Source of the DNA: Paulinella micropora
Taxonomy: Eukaryota > Cercozoa > Imbricatea > Euglyphida
DNA length: 64,000 nucleotides
Assembly (NCBI GenBank): GCA_009731375.1
Contig: BJOX01000008.1
Coordinates: forward strand, 1,074,489 to 1,138,488
Direction: 5' to 3'
Shown here: piece by piece, positions 1-9,719 of the stretch
How positions within the stretch are numbered: the stretch's first letter is position 1
Layout: every line of letters begins with the position of its first letter
The notes under the pieces: generated by a model
Database searches by the model: none
Told to the model about the DNA's origin: nothing
The model's input: only the letters and a program-made list of their open reading frames with translations
Translations under genes and position numbers: made by a program

Positions 1-124
1 TTTTTTTACACCAGCCACCTATAGGCTCAGGTCAATTTACCCTCTTGCCAGATTTTGACAAACTGGAAAGTGTCCAACTTTTCATTTTTCAGAATAGTCT
101 TAATCAGTCAAAGTGCGAACAAGA

Positions 125-598
125 ATGAGTGATGACGATAGCAGTGATGGAGAATATACTGAAAGAGAATACCACAATAAGTGGTTAGAAAAATTAGAAG
201 ATACACATTACTCTCAGTTAAGAAAACAAAAATTGAAAAACGAAACAAGAAATGAAATAATACAAAGCAAACTTGACGAGAATGAGAAAGAAAGGATTGA
301 ATTGGAAAAGCAAAAAAGAGAGTGCGAAAATAAAGGAAATGCTATTAACGAAATGCTTGAAATGCGAAAAGGAGAAAAAGAAAGAAAGGAAAAAATAGAT
401 TTGGTAAAGAGAGAAGAAAAGAGAAAAGAACTGAACAAGAAAAAACAATTACGATTATTTGAGAATTTGCTAAGTGCCGAAAATCAACCAATGGGAGTTG
501 ATAATGAGATTAGAGGAAGAAAAATGATTGAAGGAGGAAAAACAACATATAATGTAATTGAAGAATATGAGAAATATAAAAGACAAAGAATTGAATAA
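125..598 (+). CDS. Viral hypothetical coiled-coil protein next to the terminal repeat
   Basis: ORF of 157 codons from the ATG at 125 (MSDDDSSDGEY...), with an acidic N-terminus and then a long Lys/Glu-rich heptad-like stretch (about residues 30-125) typical of a coiled coil. No enzymatic motif is visible and I do not recognise the family. The in-frame codon at 113 is a possible alternative start, but the ATG at 125 opens the usual short acidic start. The gene is repeated as an apparently identical copy at 42540-43013. Stem-loops follow the stop codon directly. It is transcribed toward the viral terminus. Confidence 0.6.
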   Translation: MSDDDSSDGEYTEREYHNKWLEKLEDTHYSQLRKQKLKNETRNEIIQSKLDENEKERIELEKQKRECENKGNAINEMLEMRKGEKERKEKIDLVKREEKRKELNKKKQLRLFENLLSAENQPMGVDNEIRGRKMIEGGKTTYNVIEEYEKYKRQRIE

Positions 599-682
599 AA
601 GTGGTTATAACCACTTACTCCTTTAGCACATAGGAGTATAAACTAGTGTGTTTTCAATTTTAAAAAAATTGGGCGAAAGCCC
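599..682 (+). terminator. Cluster of three stem-loops after the terminal viral ORF
   Basis: Directly after the TAA come an 18-nt perfect palindrome (599-616, AAGTGGTTATAACCACTT), a second stem ACTCCT/AGGAGT (617-637) and GGGCGAAAGCCC (671-682). Their position fits 3'-end formation by hairpins, as known for mimivirus-type transcription; that function is inferred. Confidence 0.5.
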
Positions 683-789
683 TCTTCATTTCAAAGAGAT
701 TTACTCATACCATACTTGTGTGTGGTAGGTGGTTGAGTTGAAGTTGGAAGAGTAAGACGAAAAAGGTCAATTTAATGATACATACTTTT

Positions 790-928
790 TTTCTTGTAGT
801 GTGCTATATAAGGCTATTTGGTTGTTTTTGTTTCTTTGTATCTACTATCAACAGGAGAGGGTGCAACACACAAAACGAAGTCGTGGATTTTGCAAAAATT
901 CACGACGAGATTTTGTGTATCATCTACT
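790..928 (-). repeat. Viral terminal inverted repeat, left end of copy 0
   Basis: These 139 bases recur at 27797-27935 (right end of copy 1, same orientation on this strand) and, inverted, at 42210-42348 (left end of copy 2). The outer end reads CATCTACT followed by CCCGGGG at all three places. Inside lies a long imperfect hairpin: 868-885 pairs with 901-918 (ACACAAAA...GTCGTG / CACGAC...TTTTGTGT). Confidence 0.85.
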
Positions 929-1979
929 CCCGGGGCCTTCGCGGCAGCTACCGCGACGTTGGACGACGGCGCGCGGGCCGGGCTGGACCAGGCCTGTGCA
1001 CAGTTCCAACGCCACCAGCCCGGCCCCGTGCTCGCGGGTGCGATTCTGCAGCTGCTGGCGGAACTAAGCACGGGGCGCGGCGCGACCTTTTTGCTGGCGC
1101 TGATCGCGACGCTGCAGCAGCGGGACGCCGATCTGGACAGGGCGTTTGGCAAGGCGCTCGTGTGCTACGGCCCGCCCACGCGCCGCCGGCGTTTGAGGCT
1201 GCAGGTGCTGCTGTGCCTGCTCTTGCGCCACTGCCTGCACTGGCAGGCGGTCGGCGCCGCGCTGCCGCCCAGCGAACGCGCGCGCCTGGCACGTAATGGT
1301 GCTCGCAACAGCGGCGGGCCGTGGCGCCATGACGAGGACCCGCTGCTGTCAGTGCTGCTGGTGCTGCTGGTGGCCACGGCCTGCGTCATGACTCGCATGG
1401 CTGTGGGAGAGCGGCGGCTCTCTGAGCTTTTCACACGCGGTGGGCGCGCTCTTGGGCGGCGTGGGCCTGGGGCCCTGGCTCGAGGGCTGGCTGCAAGAGA
1501 CCTTCGTGCGAGCAGAGTGCGACCAGTGGCACGACGACGCCAACTGCAACCTGCACGCGTACGCCGAGACGCTCGAGGTGCGGCGCCGCGCCCTGCCGGG
1601 CCACTACATGTCCAGGCAGGACGAAAGCGAGCGCTGGCTCCTAGCCTCCCTGCACGGCAACCTGTCGTTGCGGCGTTTGCTGCCGGCGGCCTGCGAAGAA
1701 GTGCAGTCCGCGTCCCTGACCACCCTCGGCGCGGTGCTACCCGCCCTCTGCGTTTCGCTGGGAACTGCCTTCTGTGAATTCGCGGCCGGTTTCCACGCCA
1801 TTATGGCGCGCAGTGCGGACGAGTACCTGGATTGGGTGCAGCTGTTCGCGCAGGACCCGCGCGCGCCCCAGTGGCGGCTGCACATGCAAACAGCGCTGGA
1901 GGAACTGGAGTCCGCGCAGCTGCAAGTGCTGTTTGCGGGCGGGATCCCGCAGGTGCACGGGGCGCTGGCGGGCTTCTAG
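929..1979 (+). pseudogene. 3' part of a MYND-finger gene cut by the viral insertion (copy 1)
   Basis: GC-rich coding sequence reading straight out of the viral end (PGAFAAATATLDD...) to a TAG at 1977-1979. The first frame runs to about 1440 and includes a hydrophobic stretch (SVLLVLLVATACVMT). The second frame (from about 1440, VGALLGGVGLGPW...) runs to the stop, so there is a frameshift near 1400-1440 or a small undetected intron. It has no start of its own: it fits as the continuation of the exon that enters the viral right end at 27942, which begins with a MYND zinc finger. It is repeated inverted at 41159-42202 with one visible base change. The biochemical role of this helical region is unknown. 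Confidence 0.5.
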
Positions 1980-2400
1980 AAAGGCAAAGGAGAGAGTCCA
2001 GAGGACGGTAAAAAAAGAAAAGGACCTGCTGCCAACCCGTCTGCTTAAACCAGAGCCCAAAAAAGAGAGTGCCAGAGAAAAAGGAAATTGGCAACCAAGG
2101 ATTTAAATGGGGCTATCGCCGTGGCCGAAGAGCGATATTAAGGAATGTTGCTATTTAATAAAAGCCTACCGTATTTCCTTTGCAGTAATCGGACACCCTT
2201 CTCTTTCTTTGCCCTGTTCCTTTGTTGTTTTTATTGAATGCTTACTTCTTTTTTCTTCTTCGGGATCTAATGGAGGATCCCTACCAAGGGGGTTGTCTGT
2301 AAGGGGTTTGTCTGCTCAAAGCGCGCAATGATCAGTTACAGGACCTCAAAACAACAGGTGCGCAAGACGGACCTCGGGTCCGTTTGCTCTTTGGCGTACC
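1980..2400. other. Convergent 3' region between the MYND-gene tail and the pseudokinase gene
   Basis: No gene seen. It holds AATAAA on the + strand (about 2157-2162) serving the upstream gene, and its complement TTTATT at 2230-2235, placed to serve the minus-strand gene ending at 2401. A short palindrome (GGACCTCGGGTCC) lies near 2370. Also present in the inverted copy (40738-41158). Confidence 0.45.
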
Positions 2401-3739
2401 TCAACAACCGCTCGCGTGCTTCATTAACAGTTTTATTGTGCGGTACATGCCGTTTTCGTACAGCCCCAAACCTGCTTTGTCAAGGACAGAACCGATGTAG
2501 GTAGTCTTCACAATTGACGTAGCTTGCTTTTTTTCGTCAAGCCAGCTAACTTTGTGTAGTGGCGTACGGCTCTGTTCCCATCCTATCTTTAAGTCAAACA
2601 AGTAATTTAGCGCGTAGAACAGGGCCCCCGCTCGTTGCTCCGTCCCCGCGTCCGCCCACCACAGCGCGCACGTGACCCTTGCAGGCCAGCTCGACTGCAG
2701 CAAGGCGTTTTGCAACGGCTGTTGTGAGCGTAGGCCCCGTAACCATTTCGGGGGCAGCGCGGCGCAAAGGCTCGCAGCGTTAGAGAGCATGGTAATGTCT
2801 TCCACTTTCAGTTTGGCGTTTTTTTGTCGAACAAAGTGCAACAGCTCGGAATCTTGTCGTTCTAACGGGCGTGTCTTAGTCGTCACCAAGAAAGCCATGC
2901 TGCTAGTTCGAAATTCACGAAAGCGGATTTTGTCCTCTATGCCCCAATAACATCTGTGCTGACACAGGCCCCAATATAAAATCTGTTTTTCAGCCAGGCT
3001 TTGTAGCAAGATCTGGATTCCCTCCGCCAGCGCCGGAAGCGTCTCGGGGTCGATGTCGGCTTGTGCTTGCAAGCCCCTATAGGCCGCCTCTTGGCAACAA
3101 TAATACAAGTATTCTCGCGTGGGTACGAGAAGGCGGTCTACTACCGCAAACACGCCGACCACCGGCGCTACAAAGTCGGGCAAAACTGAGTGCATGTATA
3201 GCTGCAGAGCTATTTCTTTCCAGTTCTTTCGTCCCGCGAGAAAGTCTGTGCTTTTATTTACAACGACCGATTCTCCCCTGATCAACCACAGCCTGGTCAT
3301 ATCAGATGATTCGGGTCTCTGGATCATGTCGGTCATGTCCAATAATTCGATGTAATCCCGGACCTTGACGAATCGAAAGAAATTTCTTTCCAAACACACC
3401 GGCACCTCCAAGCCGTCGGGGAAATAACGATCGTTCTTTACGACAAACAAGCCAGGGTCTGAGTTCCGCAGCCATCCTTCTTGTGTAATTGCCAGGCGGT
3501 CCATAACGAGGCTTGGCTGTGTCAGGATTTTCAAGGCTTGCTTTTGGGAAGAATCCTGGTGTTCCATAATTTTGTCGAGAATTGGTGGCTCGAATTTCTG
3601 GTGGTTGTCGCCACCAGGCTCGGCAAGCAGAGCCGCCAAGAGGGTTTCCAGCAGTTTCAACCCTAGGCGCCCTTCGGCGTCCCTGGTTCTGTTCCAGATC
3701 CTCCATTGCCGTGTCGTATGCCGACCCCTGTGACTGCAT
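2401..3739 (-). CDS. Pseudokinase paralogue of the kinase-like protein at 37597 (copy 1)
   Basis: ORF of 419 codons at 2401-3660, with a probable N-terminal extension (MQSQGSAYDTAMED...) in another frame starting at 3739. It aligns along its length with the kinase-like protein at 37597, but the key residues differ. The nucleotide-binding Lys position is Asn (VVVN, residue 135). The catalytic-loop Asp is Gly and the loop Asn is Arg (WGLCQHRCYW, residues 230-239). The metal-binding Asp is Glu (FREF, 247-250). This suggests a catalytically dead kinase fold used for binding or regulation (inference). An inverted second copy lies at 39398-40737. Confidence 0.55.
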
Positions 3740-3861
3740 ACTACTGACCGGTGGAACGGGGGGAGCGGGGACTGTTTTCTTAATTCTTTGTGTCTTCGGT
3801 ACTATTCACGGCCCACCCCAACTCCTTCTTTTTTGGGCGGGGAGGGGGGGGGGGGGGGGGG

Positions 3862-4052
3862 NNNNNNNNNNNNNNNNNNNNNNNNNNNNNNNNNNNNNNN
3901 NNNNNNNNNNNNNNNNNNNNNNNNNNNNNNNNNNNNNNNNNNNNNNNNNNNNNNNNNNNNNNNNNNNNNNNNNNNNNNNNNNNNNNNNNNNNNNNNNNNN
4001 NNNNNNNNNNNNNNNNNNNNNNNNNNNNNNNNNNNNNNNNNNNNNNNNNNNN
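3862..4052. other. Assembly gap bordered by a G run
   Basis: Run of N directly after a run of about 20 G. The corresponding place in the inverted copy is also a gap (39054-39275), so the 3' end of the kinase gene is not known from either copy. Confidence 0.95.
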
Positions 4053-4451
4053 CAAAAAGAAGGAAGGGGGGGGGGGGAGGGAAAGGAGGAGAAAAAACAA
4101 GGGTTGGGCCAAGTCTGGCGGCTGTTTCAGTGGTGACGCTCTTGATAAACCCGTGGTTAAGGAACAGCAGAGCTGCTTGCCCTGCTTACTTGTCATGGCG
4201 TAGACGAGCAACTGCAAGAACTCGTAGCACATTTCACGCAAATAATTCCACGGGTCCTGCCGTGGTATTTTTTGTTGTACTAAGAGCACGTCATTGAACG
4301 GATGCTTGAATTGATTGTCACTTAACCGAAGCTTAGGATCTCCCGGGCCCGCCCGTGATGACTGTCGGACAAGAAATCCTGTTTTGCAGAGGTAGGATTC
4401 TTTTGCGTCGACAACCCCGCGTTCGCTAAACAAGTGTCTGAGTTTACAATC
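4053..4451 (-). pseudogene. C-terminal fragment of the kinase-like gene (copy 1)
   Basis: Minus-strand reading (DCKLRHLFSERGVVD... to SKQGKQL) identical to the C-terminal part of the kinase-like protein at 37597-39053. Homology stops at 4451, where the sequence passes into the antisense of an unrelated gene, so about 390 N-terminal residues with the whole catalytic core are missing. It shows some sequence (KQLCCSLTTGLS...) that falls in the gap of the other copy. This end marks the boundary of the large inverted repeat. Confidence 0.7.
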
Positions 4452-4482
4452 TGAATCAACAGAGTTCCTGGCTGAAATCGAT

Positions 4483-5619
4483 GTGGCGTTGTCAACGGCA
4501 GACACGGGCGGAGCAGAGCCTGAGCCTGCTGTGCTTGATGATCGTCCTCCACCTCTTGTTGACACGGTGAATGATAGCGCCCGTCCGGAAAGCTCTGATA
4601 CAGATGACTCGCAGGCTGGTGTTCACATTGGGGAAGATGAAGACAATGGAGGTGTAAGACAAGAAGCTAGTAAAGATAAGGGAGATGCAGCAAAAGAAGC
4701 AGATGAAGATGTAAGAAAAAAAGCTGGTGCAAAAGAAAGAGCTGGTGCAGGCCAAAAACCTGGTGCAAAAAAAAGAGCGGATGACGAAAAAGAACCAGAT
4801 CCGCCAGGCGTAGAAATTTCCGCTTCTGATTTTGATTCTGATTCTGAACCTGAGTCTGAACCTGAAATTCCGCCTCCGAAGAAAACCTCCGGGGACGGCC
4901 CCGGCTGGGATCTTTATATGCGTGTGATAAAACCCCCGGACCACCAGCATTTCGACTATGGGACCTTTGAAAGCCTCCAAGCAGTACTTGCGCAAGAGCC
5001 CGAAGAACCCTTTCTGAACAGAATATTTCAAGAGCCTTTCTGGCAGATCGAGAAGTCTTTCTCAAGGCTTCTCGATCTGCGCGATGAAATGGAAAATAAG
5101 GGTCTACCCCATGCATTCGATTATAAGCGCATCATGGCGATGATCCTGCGCGCACTCGCCGTCGAGTCTGCACAACTCCGAACATTCTCCGACCCGGGAC
5201 CGGCGCCCATAAGATACATAAAAATATTAATCGAAATGGACGAGGGGGAAGTGCTGTGGTTTCAGCTGCAGTTGACTGCAAAACAGCAGTACCGCTACGG
5301 GCTCATGAGCGGCAAGTATGCGCAGCTGGTTGATAATTTTATGACCGAGTGGTCGCGTCAGAACAAGTACAAATGGGAGAGATATGACAACATTGGCGTT
5401 GGCGGGCCTACGGAAAGGCTGACTCTCGACGATCGATATTTTGCCAACATCGCCGAGCTTGCTGCGATCCCTGAGAGAAAGGCAAAGCCAGGCGAGGATG
5501 AAGAGTCAGACAAGGATGAAGAGTCAGACGAGGAGGATGATGACGGAGACGCGACTGAAGCTGGCAAAGTACCAACTAGGGGCGACAGGGCACCGGATTG
5601 GCGCGCCTCCTCCTGGTAG
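4483..5619 (+). CDS. Hypothetical acidic host protein
   Basis: ORF of about 378 codons. Residues 1-130 are low-complexity and charged, with Lys/Asp/Glu/Ala repeats and a run of SDSEPESEPE. Residues about 140-330 look folded (GPGWDLYMRVIKPP..., aromatic-rich), followed by a DEESDEEDDD tail. There is no ATG at the start of the open frame (the first codon is GTG at 4483) and the inverted-repeat boundary lies 30 bases upstream, so the 5' end may have been lost or may lie in another exon. AATAAA follows at 5660-5665. The family is not recognised. Confidence 0.5.
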   Translation: MALSTADTGGAEPEPAVLDDRPPPLVDTVNDSARPESSDTDDSQAGVHIGEDEDNGGVRQEASKDKGDAAKEADEDVRKKAGAKERAGAGQKPGAKKRADDEKEPDPPGVEISASDFDSDSEPESEPEIPPPKKTSGDGPGWDLYMRVIKPPDHQHFDYGTFESLQAVLAQEPEEPFLNRIFQEPFWQIEKSFSRLLDLRDEMENKGLPHAFDYKRIMAMILRALAVESAQLRTFSDPGPAPIRYIKILIEMDEGEVLWFQLQLTAKQQYRYGLMSGKYAQLVDNFMTEWSRQNKYKWERYDNIGVGGPTERLTLDDRYFANIAELAAIPERKAKPGEDEESDKDEESDEEDDDGDATEAGKVPTRGDRAPDWRASSW

Positions 5620-5689
5620 CCCGTCTTTGTACGAAAAAAGAGAAAGCAGAAATTGATTTAATAAAGACAAAAATCAATACAAAACAAAA

Positions 5690-6370
5690 TCAAGAGTGGC
5701 AGGCTAGAGCTAGCTCAGGATAGGCGGCACGTCCGGCTCCTTCTTCGTCGTGGGCTCTAGCAGCTAGCAAGGCCTGGACGGCGCCGCGCACCGGCAGTTG
5801 CATAGGCTGTGTTACTAGCACTAGTGCCCATTCCTTTTCCAGCAGCAGGCATTCCCGGAGGGACCGACTGGCCGTGGTAGCGCCAGAGCGGCGCCGAAAG
5901 CGCACGTCGCCTACCATTACTGGGGGATTGCCGCGCGACGTGGCACGCGGCTCCGGCTGTAGTTCATAACACCCGGCGCCCGCACCGCCCGGGCCGCCGC
6001 CCTGCTGGGCTAGGAATTCTTGGCCCGCCTCTCGTAGGTGCTGGCTTAGCACGGAGGCGGGTGCCGCCGCGGCGAGGGGCCGTGCTTGAGCAGGGGTCGA
6101 GCGCGGGAAGGGCGTGCGCAGAGATTCCAGTAGCGAGGCCACTTCGTGTTGTCTGCTCTCTCGGACGGACAGATTGAAAAGTACCAGCCAGCTAAGATCG
6201 CCTTCCCCTCCCTCTCTCCTAGCATCTTCGTCCCAGCTAGAACTCTGCTCTAATTGGAGCAGCAGCTGTCCGCCCGCGCCCTGGTCTATGCACCAGTCTC
6301 GTAGAAGTAGCCACGGCAAGCCTTCTGCTGGCTCCCTCTGCCGCTGCCGAGGCGGCTGCTGCTGCATCAT
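5690..6370 (-). CDS. Hypothetical host protein, 226 aa
   Basis: Minus-strand ORF with GC-rich codon use, beginning MMQQQPPRQRQ. Contains a hydrophobic folded segment (GLPWLLLRDWCIDQG, DLSWLVLFNLSV), a low-complexity Gly/Ala linker in the middle and a second folded part (SLRECLLLEKEWALVLVTQPM). Just upstream (about 6380-6390 on the minus strand) is a pyrimidine-rich stretch ending in CAG, so it could be a downstream exon of the gene at 6543. However, the frames do not join cleanly from the GTAAGC donor there, so I list it separately. Function unknown. Confidence 0.4.
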   Translation of the reverse strand: MMQQQPPRQRQREPAEGLPWLLLRDWCIDQGAGGQLLLQLEQSSSWDEDARREGGEGDLSWLVLFNLSVRESRQHEVASLLESLRTPFPRSTPAQARPLAAAAPASVLSQHLREAGQEFLAQQGGGPGGAGAGCYELQPEPRATSRGNPPVMVGDVRFRRRSGATTASRSLRECLLLEKEWALVLVTQPMQLPVRGAVQALLAARAHDEEGAGRAAYPELALACHS

Positions 6371-6542
6371 TCACCGCTCCAAGAGTCTGATTTAGAAAGA
6401 GTAGGGGGGGGGAGAGAGGGAGACAAACACCAGAAAAAAAAGTGTGTGGGAAGGACGCGAGGAGGGAAGCGGAAGTGAAAAAAAGGGGGGTAAGGGGCGA
6501 AGGCCCACCAGGGCCACGCGAGCCCTGCCTGGCCTTGCGCGC

Positions 6543-8190
6543 TTACCTTTTTCTTTTGGCTGGTCGAGAAGACGAAGAGGAGGATGGGAGCTGGTCTCGC
6601 TGATGCCAGATTTGTAGCTGCTCGTGTTGACCTGCCCCTGTCTCCAGGACCCCTTGTCGCAGGGCCGGGGGGGCAGCAGCCCATGCCGCGCTCAGCTCTG
6701 GACAGCCTGGCTGCAGGGGCGCGGCCAGGATTAAATGTAGCAAGAGGTAACGCGCAAGCTCCCCGGCCAAGGGCTCGCGTGGCCACCAGCGTACCAGTGG
6801 TGGCGAGGAGGGGCTGCAGGCTACGTCGCAGACCAACAAGCGACACTTGGCGGCCGGCGCCGCCGCCGGCGGCCAGTCCGCCAGGGGAGAATCCAGCCGC
6901 CTGACTAGCAGGACGGCGGTCCTTGCGGCCATGCGGAGCTCCCCCCTGATGTTGGCGAGCCGGCCGAGCTCCTGGAGGCAGCCGGAGAACAACAAAGGCG
7001 TCCGCGTCCAACGCAGCCGTCTGCCAAACAAAATGTCAGGCAAGGTAGATCGCACGCCCAGCGGGTAGCGGACAAAGTTTCGCGGCTGCTGGCATAGCTC
7101 CCAGAGTTCTGCCAGCGCCTGCGAGGATTGACAGGTGTCTTCCACAACTAAGCGGTTCCAGATTTGACTAGGGAGCTTAGCAGGCTTGGTGGGCTGTTGC
7201 CGCAGCATTAGTGCCCGCAGGTCCGCCCAGTCGCTGTGCTTCGCAATGAGCCAGCCCTTCAGGACCGCTGTGCGTTCTTGCGAGCTGAGACGCCCAAAAG
7301 AGCGCGGGGCGCGAGGGCGCTGCCAGAACCTGTTGCGCCACACATCTCGAACCGCCGGCTCCAGGCTCGGCTCCGCATCTTCCAAGGCCCCCCCGCCGCC
7401 CAACAGAGCCTGCAGCTCGTGGAATTTGGCCACGAGCAGGGCCGGGCTGCCGCCCGCCATCGAGCGATAGCCCACTTGCAGGGGCCTCCAGCGCTGTCCG
7501 GGGGCAGGGCGGGGCAGGTCGCGGCAAAGTCCCAACCCGCCGCCCGCTGGGGGCGCCTCTCCCCCCCCAGAGCTGACCAAGTGGCGCGGCACGGACCAGG
7601 CGCCGGGCATAGCTTGGGCTATTGAGGCCAAAGATCGCCGCGCCGGCCTCGCTACGAATACACGAGAAAAATTGAGCATCGAAAGCAGCTGCCGCATACT
7701 CACCTGCAGCGAACTCAACCCTCCCGGCGCTGTCAGCACTAGGGCAGAGGACTGCTTCAGCAGCCGTTGAGTCTCGGCGTCTCCAAGCCGTCGGCTGCAG
7801 TGCACAGGCGTGCTCTGCCCGGCCTGCCAGGCCCACAGGGTCTTGCGGGGCACGTCCATCACTACCACCACGCGGTGCCACCGCCCCGCTCCGGGGCTGA
7901 GAGGGGCTAGCATCCCGGCGGGCGTAAAGCACGGGTGGACCCGAGCTAGCCAGGCCCGCCACTCGGCTGGCGCTAGCACCAGCGTGCAAGACTCTAGGTC
8001 AATCGCCTGCAGTTGCCACAGGCTGTGCCAGAGCGCGCGCCGGCCCGCCCTGCCACCCACCCGCCAAGTTATGCACCGGCTGTCCACAGGCCCGCGCGCA
8101 GCCTCTAGCTCCGCCTGCCAGACGCGCAGCCAGCTCCCCCCCAAGTCCCCCGGCGAGAGCTCCGGGCAGGTGCGAGACAGGGGCAACCCA
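6543..8190 (-). CDS. Hypothetical host nuclear protein, 5' end replaced by viral DNA
   Basis: Long minus-strand ORF; the host part covers about 550 codons, and the reading continues a few codons into viral sequence up to 8264, so the real start is lost or unknown. Contains several Trp-rich folded stretches (WHRVVVVMDVPRKTLWAW, VRDVWRNRFWQRP) and ends in a basic nuclear-localisation-like tail (RPAKRKR). The last codons overlap a good splice donor (AAAAAG/GTAAGC at 6543), so another exon may follow. I do not recognise the family. The viral junction near 8190-8215 probably inactivates it. Confidence 0.45.
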
Positions 8191-8194
8191 GTTG

Positions 8195-8562
8195 GCGCAA
8201 TGCGTGTTGGGCTTATTACTGCGGAAAATGTTCCCAAAGAATTAGGTAGGAGGAGGGCGGTCATAGCACGGGAGCCTAATCACGAACGTAATCAACCAAT
8301 TGAAGACAAGCAGGATTACTGGGTTGAAATAGATAAGGAAAATGGTGTAGCCCGCATTTACCAACAGCCGAATGAGGGACTTCCAACAACAAAGTTGAAT
8401 GCGTACAAATCGCCAATGAGGAAGGATCAGGTGCCCGAACATTTTGTCGTCCATTTTACCGATGGAAGTTTCAGGCTATTTAGATTGTGGGATAATATCG
8501 GCTCAGTCGCGGATTATTATGGTCTCACCGTAAAGACGGCTTACAGGGTTGTGTTTAATTAA
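8195..8562 (+). CDS. Viral hypothetical protein, C-terminal part
   Basis: Reading frame ...MRVGLITAENVPKELG... to YRVVFN and TAA at 8560-8562. A compact domain is visible (DYWVEIDKENGVARIYQQP, HFVVHFTDGSFRLFRLWDN). The N-terminus (MADNEPREEPEE..., acidic) is seen only in copy 2 from 43305, where a 10-N gap separates it from the shared 3' end. In copy 1 the gene is cut at about 8195 by host DNA. Function unknown. Confidence 0.5.
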
Positions 8563-8708
8563 AGGCGTTCTACCACCGCCACTATTATACTGGCTTCTTT
8601 GTCCCGATTAATCAGGTTTTTCCATGGGGACCAAGCATTCGTTTTAAACTGGGCAAAGAAGTTAGTCTAATAGTATTTTTTTATTTTCATTAAAGGTCAA
8701 GTATTACT

Positions 8709-9684
8709 TTAGCCTTTCGTTCTCTTACTTGTTCTGATGTTTTCTGGTTCTATTTCTTCTCTCTTTAGCAATTCTTTTGCCTTCTTCTCTTTTATAACTT
8801 CTTTAGTTTGCTCTTTCATATCTTTTTCTTCGTCAATTGGTTTTGTAAAATCTGTTTTCAATAAATCCCTCGGGCTTACTAACTCGTCGTTATTTAATAT
8901 GATTTTTAATCCGGAACGGCCTTTAACTTTATAAATAATTTTGCTGAAACTCTTTCCGCCTTTGGAAAATAAATTCCTTTTATTTTCCTTACGAACTCTA
9001 TCTCCGATATTGAATTCATTAATAAGGTTATCTCTAGTTATGACTTGCTTGTTTTTATCTCTTCTAGCAAAGACGTCCACCGGTCTGGCTTTGAATTCCC
9101 CTATGTAATTTATGATTATAAGCATTAACCAAATCTTGAATATAACTTACCCAGTCAAAATTTCTAGTTGTTTCAAATAATAAATCCAACCACCTTCTAA
9201 TACTCCTTATAACTCTATCAACAACCGCTAAGGCTCTGTGGTCCCCTACTTCAACCACATTGTGCATAATACCATTTTGAATAAAATAATCACGAGTAGC
9301 ACCTTTATATTCTCCTCCGCTGTCGGTTGTAATTGATTTAGGTTTATAAGGTATAGATTTCAAAGCATAATAAACTTCTTTCGCTGTTTTATTTTTTAAT
9401 GGAATGATTATTAAATATCTTGAATGACAATCAATCCAAACAAGCATCCAAGCATATCCTTTATTTCCTTTCTTATCTTTTATCTTACTCATATCTGCTA
9501 AGTCTTAGAAAACTTGGTCTAATGGATTATCAACCCATATAGTATTCCATATTTTCGGGTTCTTTTTCTGGTGGTGTATTTCAAGGGCTTCTTCTTCTTT
9601 TGTTTTAACTACTTCTCCCGTAGGTGTGTCTTCTAATTGACTATTACGATTTTGATTATTAATAATTGTATGTTTATGGTCCAT
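8709..9684 (-). pseudogene. Retroviral-type (rve, DDE) integrase, inactivated
   Basis: From the ATG at 9684 the frame shows MDHKHTI..., an in-frame TAA at codon 60 (9505-9507), then the rve core: VWIDCHSRY (first Asp), TTDSGGEY (second Asp) and AVVDRVIRSIRR, where the third acid is Asp instead of the usual Glu. A frameshift near 9080 separates the core from a C-terminal SH3-like part (FNIGDRVRKE..., FSKGGKSFSKIIYKV) and a charged tail. The same stop and frameshift occur in copy 2 (43640-44607), so they predate the duplication. The family inserts linear viral DNA into chromosomes and makes short target duplications. Confidence 0.85.
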
Positions 9685-9719
9685 TTATGCAAAATATAAA
9701 AATATTTTTTTTATATACA

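Larger units (their letters stand above)
1..928 (-). mobile_element. Left end of an integrated virophage/polinton-like element (copy 0, reverse orientation, partial)
   Basis: AT-rich sequence with one ORF and a terminal repeat that ends abruptly against GC-rich host DNA at 928/929. It is the reverse complement of 42210-43138, where the same segment is the left end of viral copy 2. The rest of this element lies before position 1. Orientation is inferred from the terminal repeat, which points outward to the right here. Confidence 0.8.

Noticed and set aside
218-448. Minus-strand Phe/Ser/Leu-rich frames opposite the coiled-coil ORF
   Set aside because: Antisense shadows of a Lys/Glu-rich gene.
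929-8190. GC-rich gene clusters as part of an integrated giant virus
   Set aside because: Compactness and unknown families would allow it, but a spliced MYND gene, AATAAA signals and lack of any giant-virus core gene in the window favour host DNA; not decidable here.
9500-9510. TAA reassigned to an amino acid in the integrase
   Set aside because: Several intact viral genes, including the ATPase and major capsid genes, end at TAA; reassignment is unlikely.
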